Assembly (NCBI RefSeq): GCF_937926365.1
Contig: NZ_CALAOH010000148.1
Span: 1 to 42,303 of the forward strand
Source of the DNA: an uncultured Azohydromonas sp.
Lineage (GTDB): Bacteria > Pseudomonadota > Gammaproteobacteria > Burkholderiales > Burkholderiaceae_C
Direction: 5' to 3'
Length of the DNA: 42,303 nucleotides
Below, one piece after another: positions 33,627 to 41,341 of this stretch (positions are counted from its first letter, which is position 1; the number at the start of each line of letters is the position of its first letter). Both the position numbers and the translations under genes were made by a program. The notes below the pieces were generated by a model. That model made no database searches. It had not been told where the DNA came from and saw only the letters and a program-made list of their open reading frames with translations.

Positions 33627-35801
33627 TCATGATGCCAAATCGATGACGGCAGCTGGCAAGCCTGCTTGGTATCGGTCATGCATAGCCCTATACGCCGCTT
33701 CGAGATGTCGGGCATACAAACCGGCATCAAACAGCGGACTGGTCGCTCTGTTTTTCTCGAGTCGATTCCTGAGTTCACACAGCGCGCCAGGGTTTGTGGC
33801 CAGTTCAATGGCCACGGACTCGTAGTCCTGCGGGGTAGAGGTCACCAGTTCCGGCAGATCCATGGCGTTGAGCAGGCTGCCCGCTACCCGACCAGCAAAC
33901 GTATTGCCTTTGCACGTCAATAACGGCAATCCCGCCCACAAAGCATCACTGGCCGTCGTGTGGGCATTGCAGGGCAGCGTGTCCAGAAACAGGTCTGCCA
34001 ACCTGTGGCGCGCCAAGTGTTCATCCAGCGGCATGCGCTGCGCAAAAACCAGGCGCTGGCCGTCAACACCTCTCGCTTGCGCTTCCCGGCGTAGATTCTT
34101 CGCCGCCGTGGCATTATCTTCCAGGAGCCACAGCACGCTGCCTTCGACCGCCTTGAGGATCCTCATCCAGCTATCGAATGTCTGCGGAAGAATCTTGTAG
34201 TTGTTATTGAAGCAGCAAAAAACAAAACCTCCCTCCTGTAAGCCAAGCTCCTGTCGCGTAAAGATTCTTTCCGAAACACGCCGCCTCGAATCATTTACTT
34301 GGTAGCTATGGGGCAGGTAGACCGCTTTTTCCTCAAAAAATCCCTGACACTCCACTGGCAGCACGAATTTATCAGCGATCACATAATCCATATAATCAGC
34401 ACCCATGGTGCCGGGATAGCCAAGATAATTGACCTGTACCGGGGCACATCCCAGCGCGAACATGCCGGGCCTGGCGTCCTGCGTATAGCCTTTCAGGTCC
34501 ACCGCGATGTCCATACCCAGCTCCCTGGACAACCGAGCCACTTCCGTGTCAGTTTTGTTGCGGACATCTATGAACTTATAAAATGCTGAAGACAGACGCT
34601 GCCGCATGCCGTCCTGGCGCTCCGGCCCGAAAGAGAACCCATAAATCTCGAAACTTCTCGGATCATGCCTCTCCAAGAGCTCTGCCATCAAATAAGCCGT
34701 GGCATGGTCGTGAAAGTCGGCCGAATAGTAAGCAACGCGTATCTTCCCATCCGGCGCACGCCCCTTGAACGGACCCAAAGCATGACTTCTGGGATACCGG
34801 GCTTCCGTGAAAATCTTCGCCGCCTTCTGCTGCAACTCCGGCACATCCAATAAGCCCAGCAAGGGGAAAGGTGCGGTTATTTTTTGACCTTCGACAATTC
34901 CGCCACCATACCGGTGCAACTCGTCTACCAGAGAATTCCATTCGCACACCCGCATCTTGGTATGCAAATAGCTTCCGAACATAAATTCGCTCGCGGGCCT
35001 GAGCGTTAGTGCGCGGCGGTAGCTGTCCACAGCTGCGTCCAAGCGCTGCAAGTCCACCAGCGCGTTGCCGCGGTTGCCGTGGGCCTCCGCAAAGTCAGGT
35101 TTGAGCGCTAGAGCCTTGTCGTAACTGGCCAGCGCCTCCTCGGGCCGGCGAAGCTCTTTGAGCGCGTTGCCGCGGTTGTAATAGGCATCGGCATAGCCGG
35201 GCTTGAGCAGCACGGCACGGTCGTAGCTGGTGATGGCCTCGTCCCAGCGCCGCAAGCTCAGGAGCGCATTGCCACGGTTGTTATGCGCCTCGGCGTAATC
35301 GGATTTGATCGCCAGCGCCTGATCATGGCTGGCCAGTGCCTCATCGAGTCGCCGAAGTTCTTGCAACACATTGCCGCGGTTGCCGTGGGCCTCCGCATAG
35401 TCGGGTTTGAGCGCTAGAGCCTTGTCGTAACTGGCCAGCGCTTCCTCCAGTCGTCCAAGATCCTTGAGCGCCTTGCCGCGGTTGTTATAAGCAAACGCGA
35501 CACCAGGATTTATCTTGATTGCTTCGTCAATCAACTTCACGCCCAACGCATGCTGCCCTGTCTGCATCGCCACCACGCCGCTCAGATGAAGACTGTCGAA
35601 GTGCTTGGGCTGAATCTTGAGGATTTCCTGGTAAGCGGCCAGCGCCTCAGTCAACCGGCCCGACTGGTGCAGGCCGACCGCCTGTTGGAGCTTGAGCTGC
35701 ACGTGCTGGGATGACTGAATTTGAACCGGCTTCTTTTTGGGAATGCCATGGATTCTGGAAGCCATAGAAGGAGCGTGGCCCAGGAGTTGCGGACCATCCA
35801 T
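33627..35801 (-). CDS. TPR-GT41 (OGT/SPINDLY-like) protein O-glycosyltransferase 1
   Basis: 724 aa from the ATG at 35801; another start at 35765 is possible, and no ribosome site decides. Residues 34-271 are seven 34-residue TPRs, five of them nearly identical (for example EEALASYDKALALKPDYAEA). Residues about 350-724 are a GT41 catalytic domain of the O-GlcNAc transferase type: VAYYSADFHDHATAYLMAEL with His366 at the OGT base position, DLKGYTQDARPGMFALG, GYPGTMGADYMDYVIAD, FCCFNNNYKILPQTF with Lys536 at the UDP-binding position, and LFLDTLPCNAHTTASDALW. It probably transfers a sugar from a UDP-sugar to Ser/Thr of a cytoplasmic protein. Base composition is visibly less GC-rich than its neighbours, which suggests transfer. 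Flagellin is a likely substrate by context only. Confidence 0.88.
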   Translation of the reverse strand: MDGPQLLGHAPSMASRIHGIPKKKPVQIQSSQHVQLKLQQAVGLHQSGRLTEALAAYQEILKIQPKHFDSLHLSGVVAMQTGQHALGVKLIDEAIKINPGVAFAYNNRGKALKDLGRLEEALASYDKALALKPDYAEAHGNRGNVLQELRRLDEALASHDQALAIKSDYAEAHNNRGNALLSLRRWDEAITSYDRAVLLKPGYADAYYNRGNALKELRRPEEALASYDKALALKPDFAEAHGNRGNALVDLQRLDAAVDSYRRALTLRPASEFMFGSYLHTKMRVCEWNSLVDELHRYGGGIVEGQKITAPFPLLGLLDVPELQQKAAKIFTEARYPRSHALGPFKGRAPDGKIRVAYYSADFHDHATAYLMAELLERHDPRSFEIYGFSFGPERQDGMRQRLSSAFYKFIDVRNKTDTEVARLSRELGMDIAVDLKGYTQDARPGMFALGCAPVQVNYLGYPGTMGADYMDYVIADKFVLPVECQGFFEEKAVYLPHSYQVNDSRRRVSERIFTRQELGLQEGGFVFCCFNNNYKILPQTFDSWMRILKAVEGSVLWLLEDNATAAKNLRREAQARGVDGQRLVFAQRMPLDEHLARHRLADLFLDTLPCNAHTTASDALWAGLPLLTCKGNTFAGRVAGSLLNAMDLPELVTSTPQDYESVAIELATNPGALCELRNRLEKNRATSPLFDAGLYARHLEAAYRAMHDRYQAGLPAAVIDLAS
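34989..35498 (-). repeat. Tandem 102-bp repeats coding for TPRs
   Basis: Five consecutive 102-bp units code for TPRs at residues 102-271 of GT41 protein 1. Neighbouring units share long identical stretches (for example GAGCGCTAGAGCCTTGTCGT occurs twice). The pattern fits recent expansion and could vary in copy number between strains. Confidence 0.85.
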
Positions 35802-35999
35802 GCTAGACAGCCAAAGCGGCGTCCAAACGCGGAACACCGCACCGGTACGGAAGCTGTTTCGGCGATCGGCCCTCCCGTAACCGTCCCCAACGTCGCACGA
35901 GATAGCCCCCCTTCCCCCGCTTGATGCACCGATCAGGCACCGGACTCGGTCCCCACAATCCTGGCCGAAGTCTTTCGTCTTCCGCCTGCCGGCCCCGCC

Positions 36000-37847
36000 A
36001 TGCCCTCTCAGACCGTTTCGCCCCCTGCCGCCCGCGAGGCCGCGCTCGAACAGCTGCTGGCCCAGGCCCGCTCGGGCCGGATGCCGCTGCCCGAGCTGTT
36101 CGACAGCGCCGGCCGGCTGACGCAGCAAGGACTGTCGGAAGCCTCCGCACGGCTCTACGAGGATTGGCTCGCGCACACCGCCTCGCCGCTGCGCCACCTG
36201 GCCTGTTTCAACTGGGGCGTGGTGCTGGGCACGCTTGGCCGCGCGGCCGACGCGAAGCAGGCCTACCGGCGCGCGCTGGAAACGGCGCCGGACTTCGCGC
36301 AGGCCCGGCTCAACCTGGGCCACCAGCTCGAACAGCTCGGCCGCCACGACGAGGCCTTGGCCCAGTGGCGCTCCATCGCCCTGCAGCCCGCGGCCGATGA
36401 CGCCGCGCTGCAGCTGCGCCTGCACGCCCTCAACAACAGCGCGCGGTTGTGCGAGCAACTGCGCCGCTTCGACGAGGCCGAGGCCTGGCTGCGCCTGAGC
36501 CTGGAGCTCGACCCCGCGCAGCCCGGCCCGATCCAGCATTACGTGCACCTGCGCCAGAAGCAGTGCGCCTGGCCGGTGTACCAGCCCGTGGGCGCGCTCA
36601 CGCACTACCACCTGCTGGCCGGCACCTCGGCGCTGGCCATGCTCAGCGCCACCGACGACCCGGCGCTGCACATGCTCGCCGCGCAGCGCTTCGTGCTGGA
36701 GCGGGGGTACAAGTCGCCGCCGACGCCGCTGCACGCCAAGCAGCCGCCGCGCACCGGCAAGCTCCGCATCGGCTACCTCTCGGGCGACCTGCACATGCAC
36801 GCCGTGGGGCTGCTCACCGCCGAGCTGTACGAGACGCACGACCGCGAGCGCTTCGAGGTGCATGCCTTCTGCTGGAGCCGCGAGGACGGCTCGCCGCTGC
36901 GCGCACGCTTGAGGGCGGGCTTCGACAAGGTCTGGCCCATCGGGTCCCTCTCCGACGAGGCCGCCGCGCAGCTCATCGCGCAGCAAGGCATCGACGTGCT
37001 GGTGGACTTGCAAGGCCTGACCAGCGGCGCGCGCCCGGCCATCCTGACGCAACGCCCGGCGCCGGTGCAGGTGAGCTACCTGGGCTTCCCCGGCACCTGC
37101 GGCATCCCTGGCGTGGACTGGGTGATCGCCGACCGCTACGTCATGCCTCCGGAGCTGCTGCCCTACAGCAGCGAGCGTCCGATCTACCTGCCCGGCTGCT
37201 ACCAGGTCAGCGACCGCCAGCGCGAGATCGGCGCCAAGCCCACGCGCGCGCAGTACGGCCTGCCCGAGGATGCTTTCGTCTTCTGCGCCTTCAACAACAA
37301 CTTCAAGTTCACCGAAGAGGTGTTCAGGCTGTGGATGCGCGTGCTGCACGCGGTGCCGGGCAGCGTGCTGTGGCTGCTGGCCGACAACGAGTGGGCACAG
37401 GAGAACATGCGGCGCGCCGCCGATGCCCAGGGCGTGGCGCGCGAGCGGCTGGTCTTCGCCCCGCGCGTGGCGCCGCCGGACTATCTGGCGCGGCTGCCGC
37501 TGGCGGACCTGTTCCTCGACACCTTCCCCTACAACGGCGGCACCACCGCCAGCGACGTGCTGTGGATGGGGCTGCCGCTGCTGACCTGCTCGGGCCGCAG
37601 CTACATCTCGCGCATGGCCGGCAGCCTGCTCACGCACCTGGGCTTGCCCGAGCTGGCGACGGGCTCGCTGGCCGAGTACGAGCGCATGGCCGTGCTGCTG
37701 GGCAATACGCCCGCGCGCGTGGCCTCGTACCGGCGCTACCTCACCGAGCAGGGCCGGCAGTCGGCGCTGTTCGACACGCCGCGCTTCGTGCGCGGGCTGG
37801 AAGCCGAGTTCGAGCGCCTGGCGCTCGAGCACCGCAAGAGCCGATGA
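36000..37847 (+). CDS. TPR-GT41 (OGT/SPINDLY-like) protein O-glycosyltransferase 2
   Basis: 615 aa from the ATG at 36000. N-terminal helical/TPR part (about 20-185; ADAKQAYRRALETAPDFAQA, NLGHQLEQLGRHDEALAQW) is shorter and more diverged than in GT41 protein 1. The catalytic half carries IGYLSGDLHMHAVGLLTAEL (His267), VDLQGLTSGARPAIL, YLGFPGTCGIPGVDWVIADR, FCAFNNNFKFTEEVF (Lys436) and LFLDTFPYNGGTTASDVLWM. The active-site residues of OGT-type enzymes are retained. GC-rich like the flanking genes. Its TGA overlaps the ATG of the type I secretion ABC gene (ATGA), so both are translated together. A secreted adhesin or the flagellin are candidate acceptors; the coupling favours the secretion substrate (inference). 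Confidence 0.88.
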   Translation: MPSQTVSPPAAREAALEQLLAQARSGRMPLPELFDSAGRLTQQGLSEASARLYEDWLAHTASPLRHLACFNWGVVLGTLGRAADAKQAYRRALETAPDFAQARLNLGHQLEQLGRHDEALAQWRSIALQPAADDAALQLRLHALNNSARLCEQLRRFDEAEAWLRLSLELDPAQPGPIQHYVHLRQKQCAWPVYQPVGALTHYHLLAGTSALAMLSATDDPALHMLAAQRFVLERGYKSPPTPLHAKQPPRTGKLRIGYLSGDLHMHAVGLLTAELYETHDRERFEVHAFCWSREDGSPLRARLRAGFDKVWPIGSLSDEAAAQLIAQQGIDVLVDLQGLTSGARPAILTQRPAPVQVSYLGFPGTCGIPGVDWVIADRYVMPPELLPYSSERPIYLPGCYQVSDRQREIGAKPTRAQYGLPEDAFVFCAFNNNFKFTEEVFRLWMRVLHAVPGSVLWLLADNEWAQENMRRAADAQGVARERLVFAPRVAPPDYLARLPLADLFLDTFPYNGGTTASDVLWMGLPLLTCSGRSYISRMAGSLLTHLGLPELATGSLAEYERMAVLLGNTPARVASYRRYLTEQGRQSALFDTPRFVRGLEAEFERLALEHRKSR

Positions 37848-40081
37848 GCACCGCCCCGGACCCCGATGCCGCCGCGGCGGCCGACCCGCTGCTGGCCGCG
37901 CTGCTGTGGCTCACGCGCCACCACGGGCGCGAGCACAGCGCCGCGTCGCTGCTGGCCGGCGAAGCCCTTGAGGGCCGGCTCGGCACCGTGCAGGCCCTGC
38001 GCGCCCTGCAGGCCTCGGGCTTCAAGGCCGGCGTGGTGCAGCGCCCGCTGGCCCAGCTCAACGCACTGGTGTTCCCGGCCGTGCTGCTGCTGCACGAGCG
38101 CGGGGCCTGCGTCGTGCTGCGCCGCCTGGATGAAGGCGCGCGCTACGAGGTGCTGGACCCCTGCACCGGCCAGGCCGCGGTGCAGGAAGCGAGCGCGCTG
38201 GACGCGCGCCACAGCGGCTTCGCGCTGCTGGCCACGCCGCAACCCGTGAACCCGGCGGCCCCGGCCGCACAGGACAGGCCGCACTGGCTCTGGGGCGTGC
38301 TGCGCCGCTTCGCGCCGCACTACCGCTCGGCGATGCTGGCGGCGCTGCTGAGCAACGTGCTCACGCTGGCCATGGGGCTGGTGACCGCGGTGACCTTCGA
38401 CAAGGTCATCCCGCACCAGGCCTTCGTCACGCTGTGGGCGCTCACGGGCGTGGCGCTGGTGGCGCTGGCCTTCGACTCCGTGGCGCGGCAGTTGCGCGCG
38501 CACCTCATCGACGCGGCCGGCAAGAAGGTGGACCTGCTGGTGGGCACCGCGCTGTTCCGCCACACGCTGGATCTGCGCATGGAGCACCGCCCCGCCTCAT
38601 CGGGCGCCTGCGCCCATCAGCTGGCGCAGATCGAGCTGGTGCGCGACTTCACCACCTCCGCCACCATGTCCGCCGTCACGGACCTGCCCTTCGTGCTGGT
38701 GTTCATCGTGGCCATCTTCGCCGTGGCCGGGCCGCTGGGCTGGGTCATGGTGGTGGCGGTCCCGCTGATCCTGGGCGCCACGGCGCTGATGCAGGGGGCG
38801 CTGCGCCGCGCCATGCGCTCCAACCTCAAGCACCAGGCCGAGCAGCAGGCCGCGCTGGTGGAGGCGCTGGAGGGGCTGGAGGACGTCAAGGCCGTGGGCG
38901 CGCAGGGCCGCTTCGCGCAGCGTTTCGAGCAGGCCACCGCCGCCGCCGCCGAAACGGCGCTGCGCTCGCGCCGCGTCGCAAGCTGGAGCAGCAACCTCAC
39001 CGCGGGCTCGCAGCAGGCGATCACGCTGGCCATGCTGGTGTGGGGCGTGTACCTCATCGCCGACAAGCAGATCAGCGCCGGCAGCCTCATCGGCGCGGTG
39101 ATGTTCGCCGGCCGCGCCATCGCGCCGCTGTCCAGCGTGGTGAGCCTGGCCACGCGCTACCAGGGCGCGCGCGCGGCGCTGCGGGCACTGGAGCAGCTCA
39201 TGTCGCTGCCCACCGAACAGCCCCCCGGCGCGGCGGTGCTGCCGCCCATGGCGCTGAGCGGGCGCATCGCGCTGCGCGACGTGCAGTTCGCCTACCCGCC
39301 CACCGGCGCCGCACCGGCGCCGCAGGTGCTCAGGGGCGTGAACCTGCGCGTGGAGCCGGGCGAGCGCGTGGTGATGCTCGGGCGCATAGGCAGCGGCAAG
39401 TCCACCATCCTGCGCGTGCTGGCGGGCCTGTACGAGCCCACGCAGGGCCGCGTGGAGGTGGACGGGCTGGACCTGCGCCAACTCAACCGCGCCGATTTCC
39501 GCGCCCAGGTGGGCTTCGTGTCGCAGGAGCCGCGGCTGTTCACCGGCACGCTGCGCGAGAACGTGGCGATGGGCCGCCCCGGCGTGGATGCCGCGGCCCT
39601 GGCCGAGGTGGCCCGCCTCACCGGGCTGGACCGCGTGGTGGACGCGCATCCCCAGGGCTGGGAGATGGAAGTGGGCGAGATGGGCGCGCTGCTCTCGGGC
39701 GGCCAGCGCCAGCTCGTGGCCCTGGCGCGCTGCCTGGTCACGCGCCCGCGCATCCTGCTCATGGACGAGCCCACCAGCTCCATGGACGCGCAAAGCGAGT
39801 TCCTGTTCCTGCGCCAGCTCGCCGCCGCCGTGGGCGACCGCACGCTGGTGATGGTCACGCACCGCCCGGCCGTGCTGGAGCTGGCGCAGCGTGTGCTCGT
39901 GATCGACAACGGCCAGGTGGTGCGCGACGGCCCGAAGGCCGCCGTGATGGCGTCGCTGGCGCCGCAGCCACAGCCGCAGCCCTCCCAACAGCCACAGCAA
40001 CCCCAGCCGCTGCGGCAGGTGGCCGCGGGGCAGCCCGCCTCGGCCGCCACGGTGCCGCTGCAGGCGGCGGCACAGGCTTGA
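37844..40081 (+). CDS. Type I secretion ABC transporter with C39-like domain (LapB/LssB type)
   Basis: 745 aa from the ATG at 37844, overlapping the GT41 stop by 4 bp. Inner-membrane ABC exporter of a type I secretion system. Residues about 14-130 are a C39-peptidase-like domain without the catalytic Cys (LLAALLWLTRHHGREHSAAS), as in RTX exporters that do not process their cargo. Membrane segments span about 160-430. The nucleotide-binding domain has Walker A GRIGSGKST (513-521), signature LSGGQ (617-621), Walker B ILLMDEP (637-643) and His673. The last 40 residues are Pro/Gln-rich. Neighbouring HlyD and TolC homologues complete the exporter. No RTX or other substrate gene is inside the window. 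Confidence 0.93.
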   Translation: MSTAPDPDAAAAADPLLAALLWLTRHHGREHSAASLLAGEALEGRLGTVQALRALQASGFKAGVVQRPLAQLNALVFPAVLLLHERGACVVLRRLDEGARYEVLDPCTGQAAVQEASALDARHSGFALLATPQPVNPAAPAAQDRPHWLWGVLRRFAPHYRSAMLAALLSNVLTLAMGLVTAVTFDKVIPHQAFVTLWALTGVALVALAFDSVARQLRAHLIDAAGKKVDLLVGTALFRHTLDLRMEHRPASSGACAHQLAQIELVRDFTTSATMSAVTDLPFVLVFIVAIFAVAGPLGWVMVVAVPLILGATALMQGALRRAMRSNLKHQAEQQAALVEALEGLEDVKAVGAQGRFAQRFEQATAAAAETALRSRRVASWSSNLTAGSQQAITLAMLVWGVYLIADKQISAGSLIGAVMFAGRAIAPLSSVVSLATRYQGARAALRALEQLMSLPTEQPPGAAVLPPMALSGRIALRDVQFAYPPTGAAPAPQVLRGVNLRVEPGERVVMLGRIGSGKSTILRVLAGLYEPTQGRVEVDGLDLRQLNRADFRAQVGFVSQEPRLFTGTLRENVAMGRPGVDAAALAEVARLTGLDRVVDAHPQGWEMEVGEMGALLSGGQRQLVALARCLVTRPRILLMDEPTSSMDAQSEFLFLRQLAAAVGDRTLVMVTHRPAVLELAQRVLVIDNGQVVRDGPKAAVMASLAPQPQPQPSQQPQQPQPLRQVAAGQPASAATVPLQAAAQA

Positions 40082-40125
40082 GCGCCGCGCCGCACCGTGA
40101 CTTTCCTTCTTGAGACGTACCCCTC

Positions 40126-41340
40126 ATGGCCGGCAAGAACGCTTTGAGCTCCGTCGAGGCGCAATACCTCTCGGAGCTGCGCGCGGCGCAGCATCTGGAC
40201 GACCCGCCGCGCGGCCGCTGGGCCTTGTGGCTGATGGCGGCGCTGCTGGCGACCCTGGTGGCCTGGGCGTCGCTGGCGCGCGTGGACCGCATGGCGCGCG
40301 TGGACGCACGCGTCATTCCCGATGGCCGCGAGCAGTCCATCGCGAGCCTGGAAGGCGGCCTGCTGGCCGAGCTGCTGGTGCGCGAGGGCCAGCCGGTGCG
40401 CGCGGGGCAACCCCTGGCGCGGCTGGACCCCACGCGCTTCCAGGCCCAGCAGAACGAGGGCTTGGCCAAGCAACTGGCGCTGCAGGCCACCATCGCCCGG
40501 CTAGAAGCCGAGGCCTCGGGCGGCACGCCGCAGTTCCCGGCCGAGGTGGCGCGCAACGCCGCGCTGGTGCGCTCGGAGACCGAGGCGTTCCAGGCCCGGC
40601 ACCGCGCGCTGGACGGCGCGCTGGCCGCCATACGCCGCAGCGCCGCGCTGTTCAGACGCGAGCTGCAGGTGGCGCAGGACATGTCGGCCCAGGGCCTGCT
40701 GTCGGAAGTGGAGGTCATGCGGCTGCAGCGCCAGCTCAACGACCAGGAGATGCAGGGCGAGGAGCGCATCAACCGCTTCCGCCAGGACGCACGCACCGAT
40801 CTGCTGCGCGTGCGCGCCGACCTGGCACAGCTGCTGGAGCAGCAGGAAGGCCGCGCCGACGTGCTGCGCCGCACGGTGCTGACCTCGCCGGTGGACGGCG
40901 TGGTCAAGAACATCCGCACCGTCACGTTGGGCGGCGTGGTCGCGCCGGGCGCGGCGGTGATGGACATCGTGCCCACCGGCACGCGGCTGCTGGTGGAGGC
41001 GCGCGTGAAGCCCTCGGAAATCGGCTTCCTGCAGGTGGGCCAGAGCGCGCAGCTCACGCTCAACACCTACGAGCCCTCCATCTACGGCCGGCTCATGGGC
41101 CGCGTGGAGCACATCAGCCCCGATGCCCTGGGCGACCCCGACCGCCTCGCCGGCGACAACACCTACTATCGCGTGCTGGTGCGCACGGACGAGGCGGCGC
41201 TGCGCACCCCGCGCGGCGAATTGCTGCCCGTGATCCCGGGCATGACCGGCGCCGTGGACATCCGCACCGGCGATCGCTCGGTGCTGAGCTTCCTGATGCG
41301 GCCGCTGCTGCGCACCACCGAAGCGTTCCGGGAGCGCTGA
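40126..41340 (+). CDS. HlyD-family type I secretion adaptor (LapC-like)
   Basis: 404 aa. Membrane fusion protein linking the ABC exporter to the outer-membrane channel. One membrane helix at about 32-51 (WALWLMAALLATLVAWASL), the lipoyl-like half motif SLEGGLLAELLVREGQPVRA with GQPLARLDPTRF, a long coiled coil (about 105-250), the second lipoyl half (VLTSPVDGVVKNIRTVTLGG) and the beta-barrel part (VEARVKPSEIGFLQVGQSAQ, INVITGMTG-like PVIPGMTGAVDIRTGDRSVL) with the typical C-terminal FLMRPLLR. The start is 44 bp after the ABC gene; the TolC gene starts 1 bp after its stop. Confidence 0.95.
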   Translation: MAGKNALSSVEAQYLSELRAAQHLDDPPRGRWALWLMAALLATLVAWASLARVDRMARVDARVIPDGREQSIASLEGGLLAELLVREGQPVRAGQPLARLDPTRFQAQQNEGLAKQLALQATIARLEAEASGGTPQFPAEVARNAALVRSETEAFQARHRALDGALAAIRRSAALFRRELQVAQDMSAQGLLSEVEVMRLQRQLNDQEMQGEERINRFRQDARTDLLRVRADLAQLLEQQEGRADVLRRTVLTSPVDGVVKNIRTVTLGGVVAPGAAVMDIVPTGTRLLVEARVKPSEIGFLQVGQSAQLTLNTYEPSIYGRLMGRVEHISPDALGDPDRLAGDNTYYRVLVRTDEAALRTPRGELLPVIPGMTGAVDIRTGDRSVLSFLMRPLLRTTEAFRER

Positions 41341-41341
41341 A

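Noticed and set aside
33627..37832. A single reverse-strand frame of about 1400 codons running through both GT41 genes
   Set aside because: Only the part from 35801 down has TPR and GT41 motifs; the rest is antisense to GT41 protein 2, whose own strand has clear catalytic motifs. The open antisense frame comes from GC-rich codon bias.
36449..37843. N-terminal extension of the ABC exporter inside the GT41 gene
   Set aside because: The frame is open upstream of 37844 but reads as low-complexity Arg/Ala sequence and overlaps a well-supported gene.
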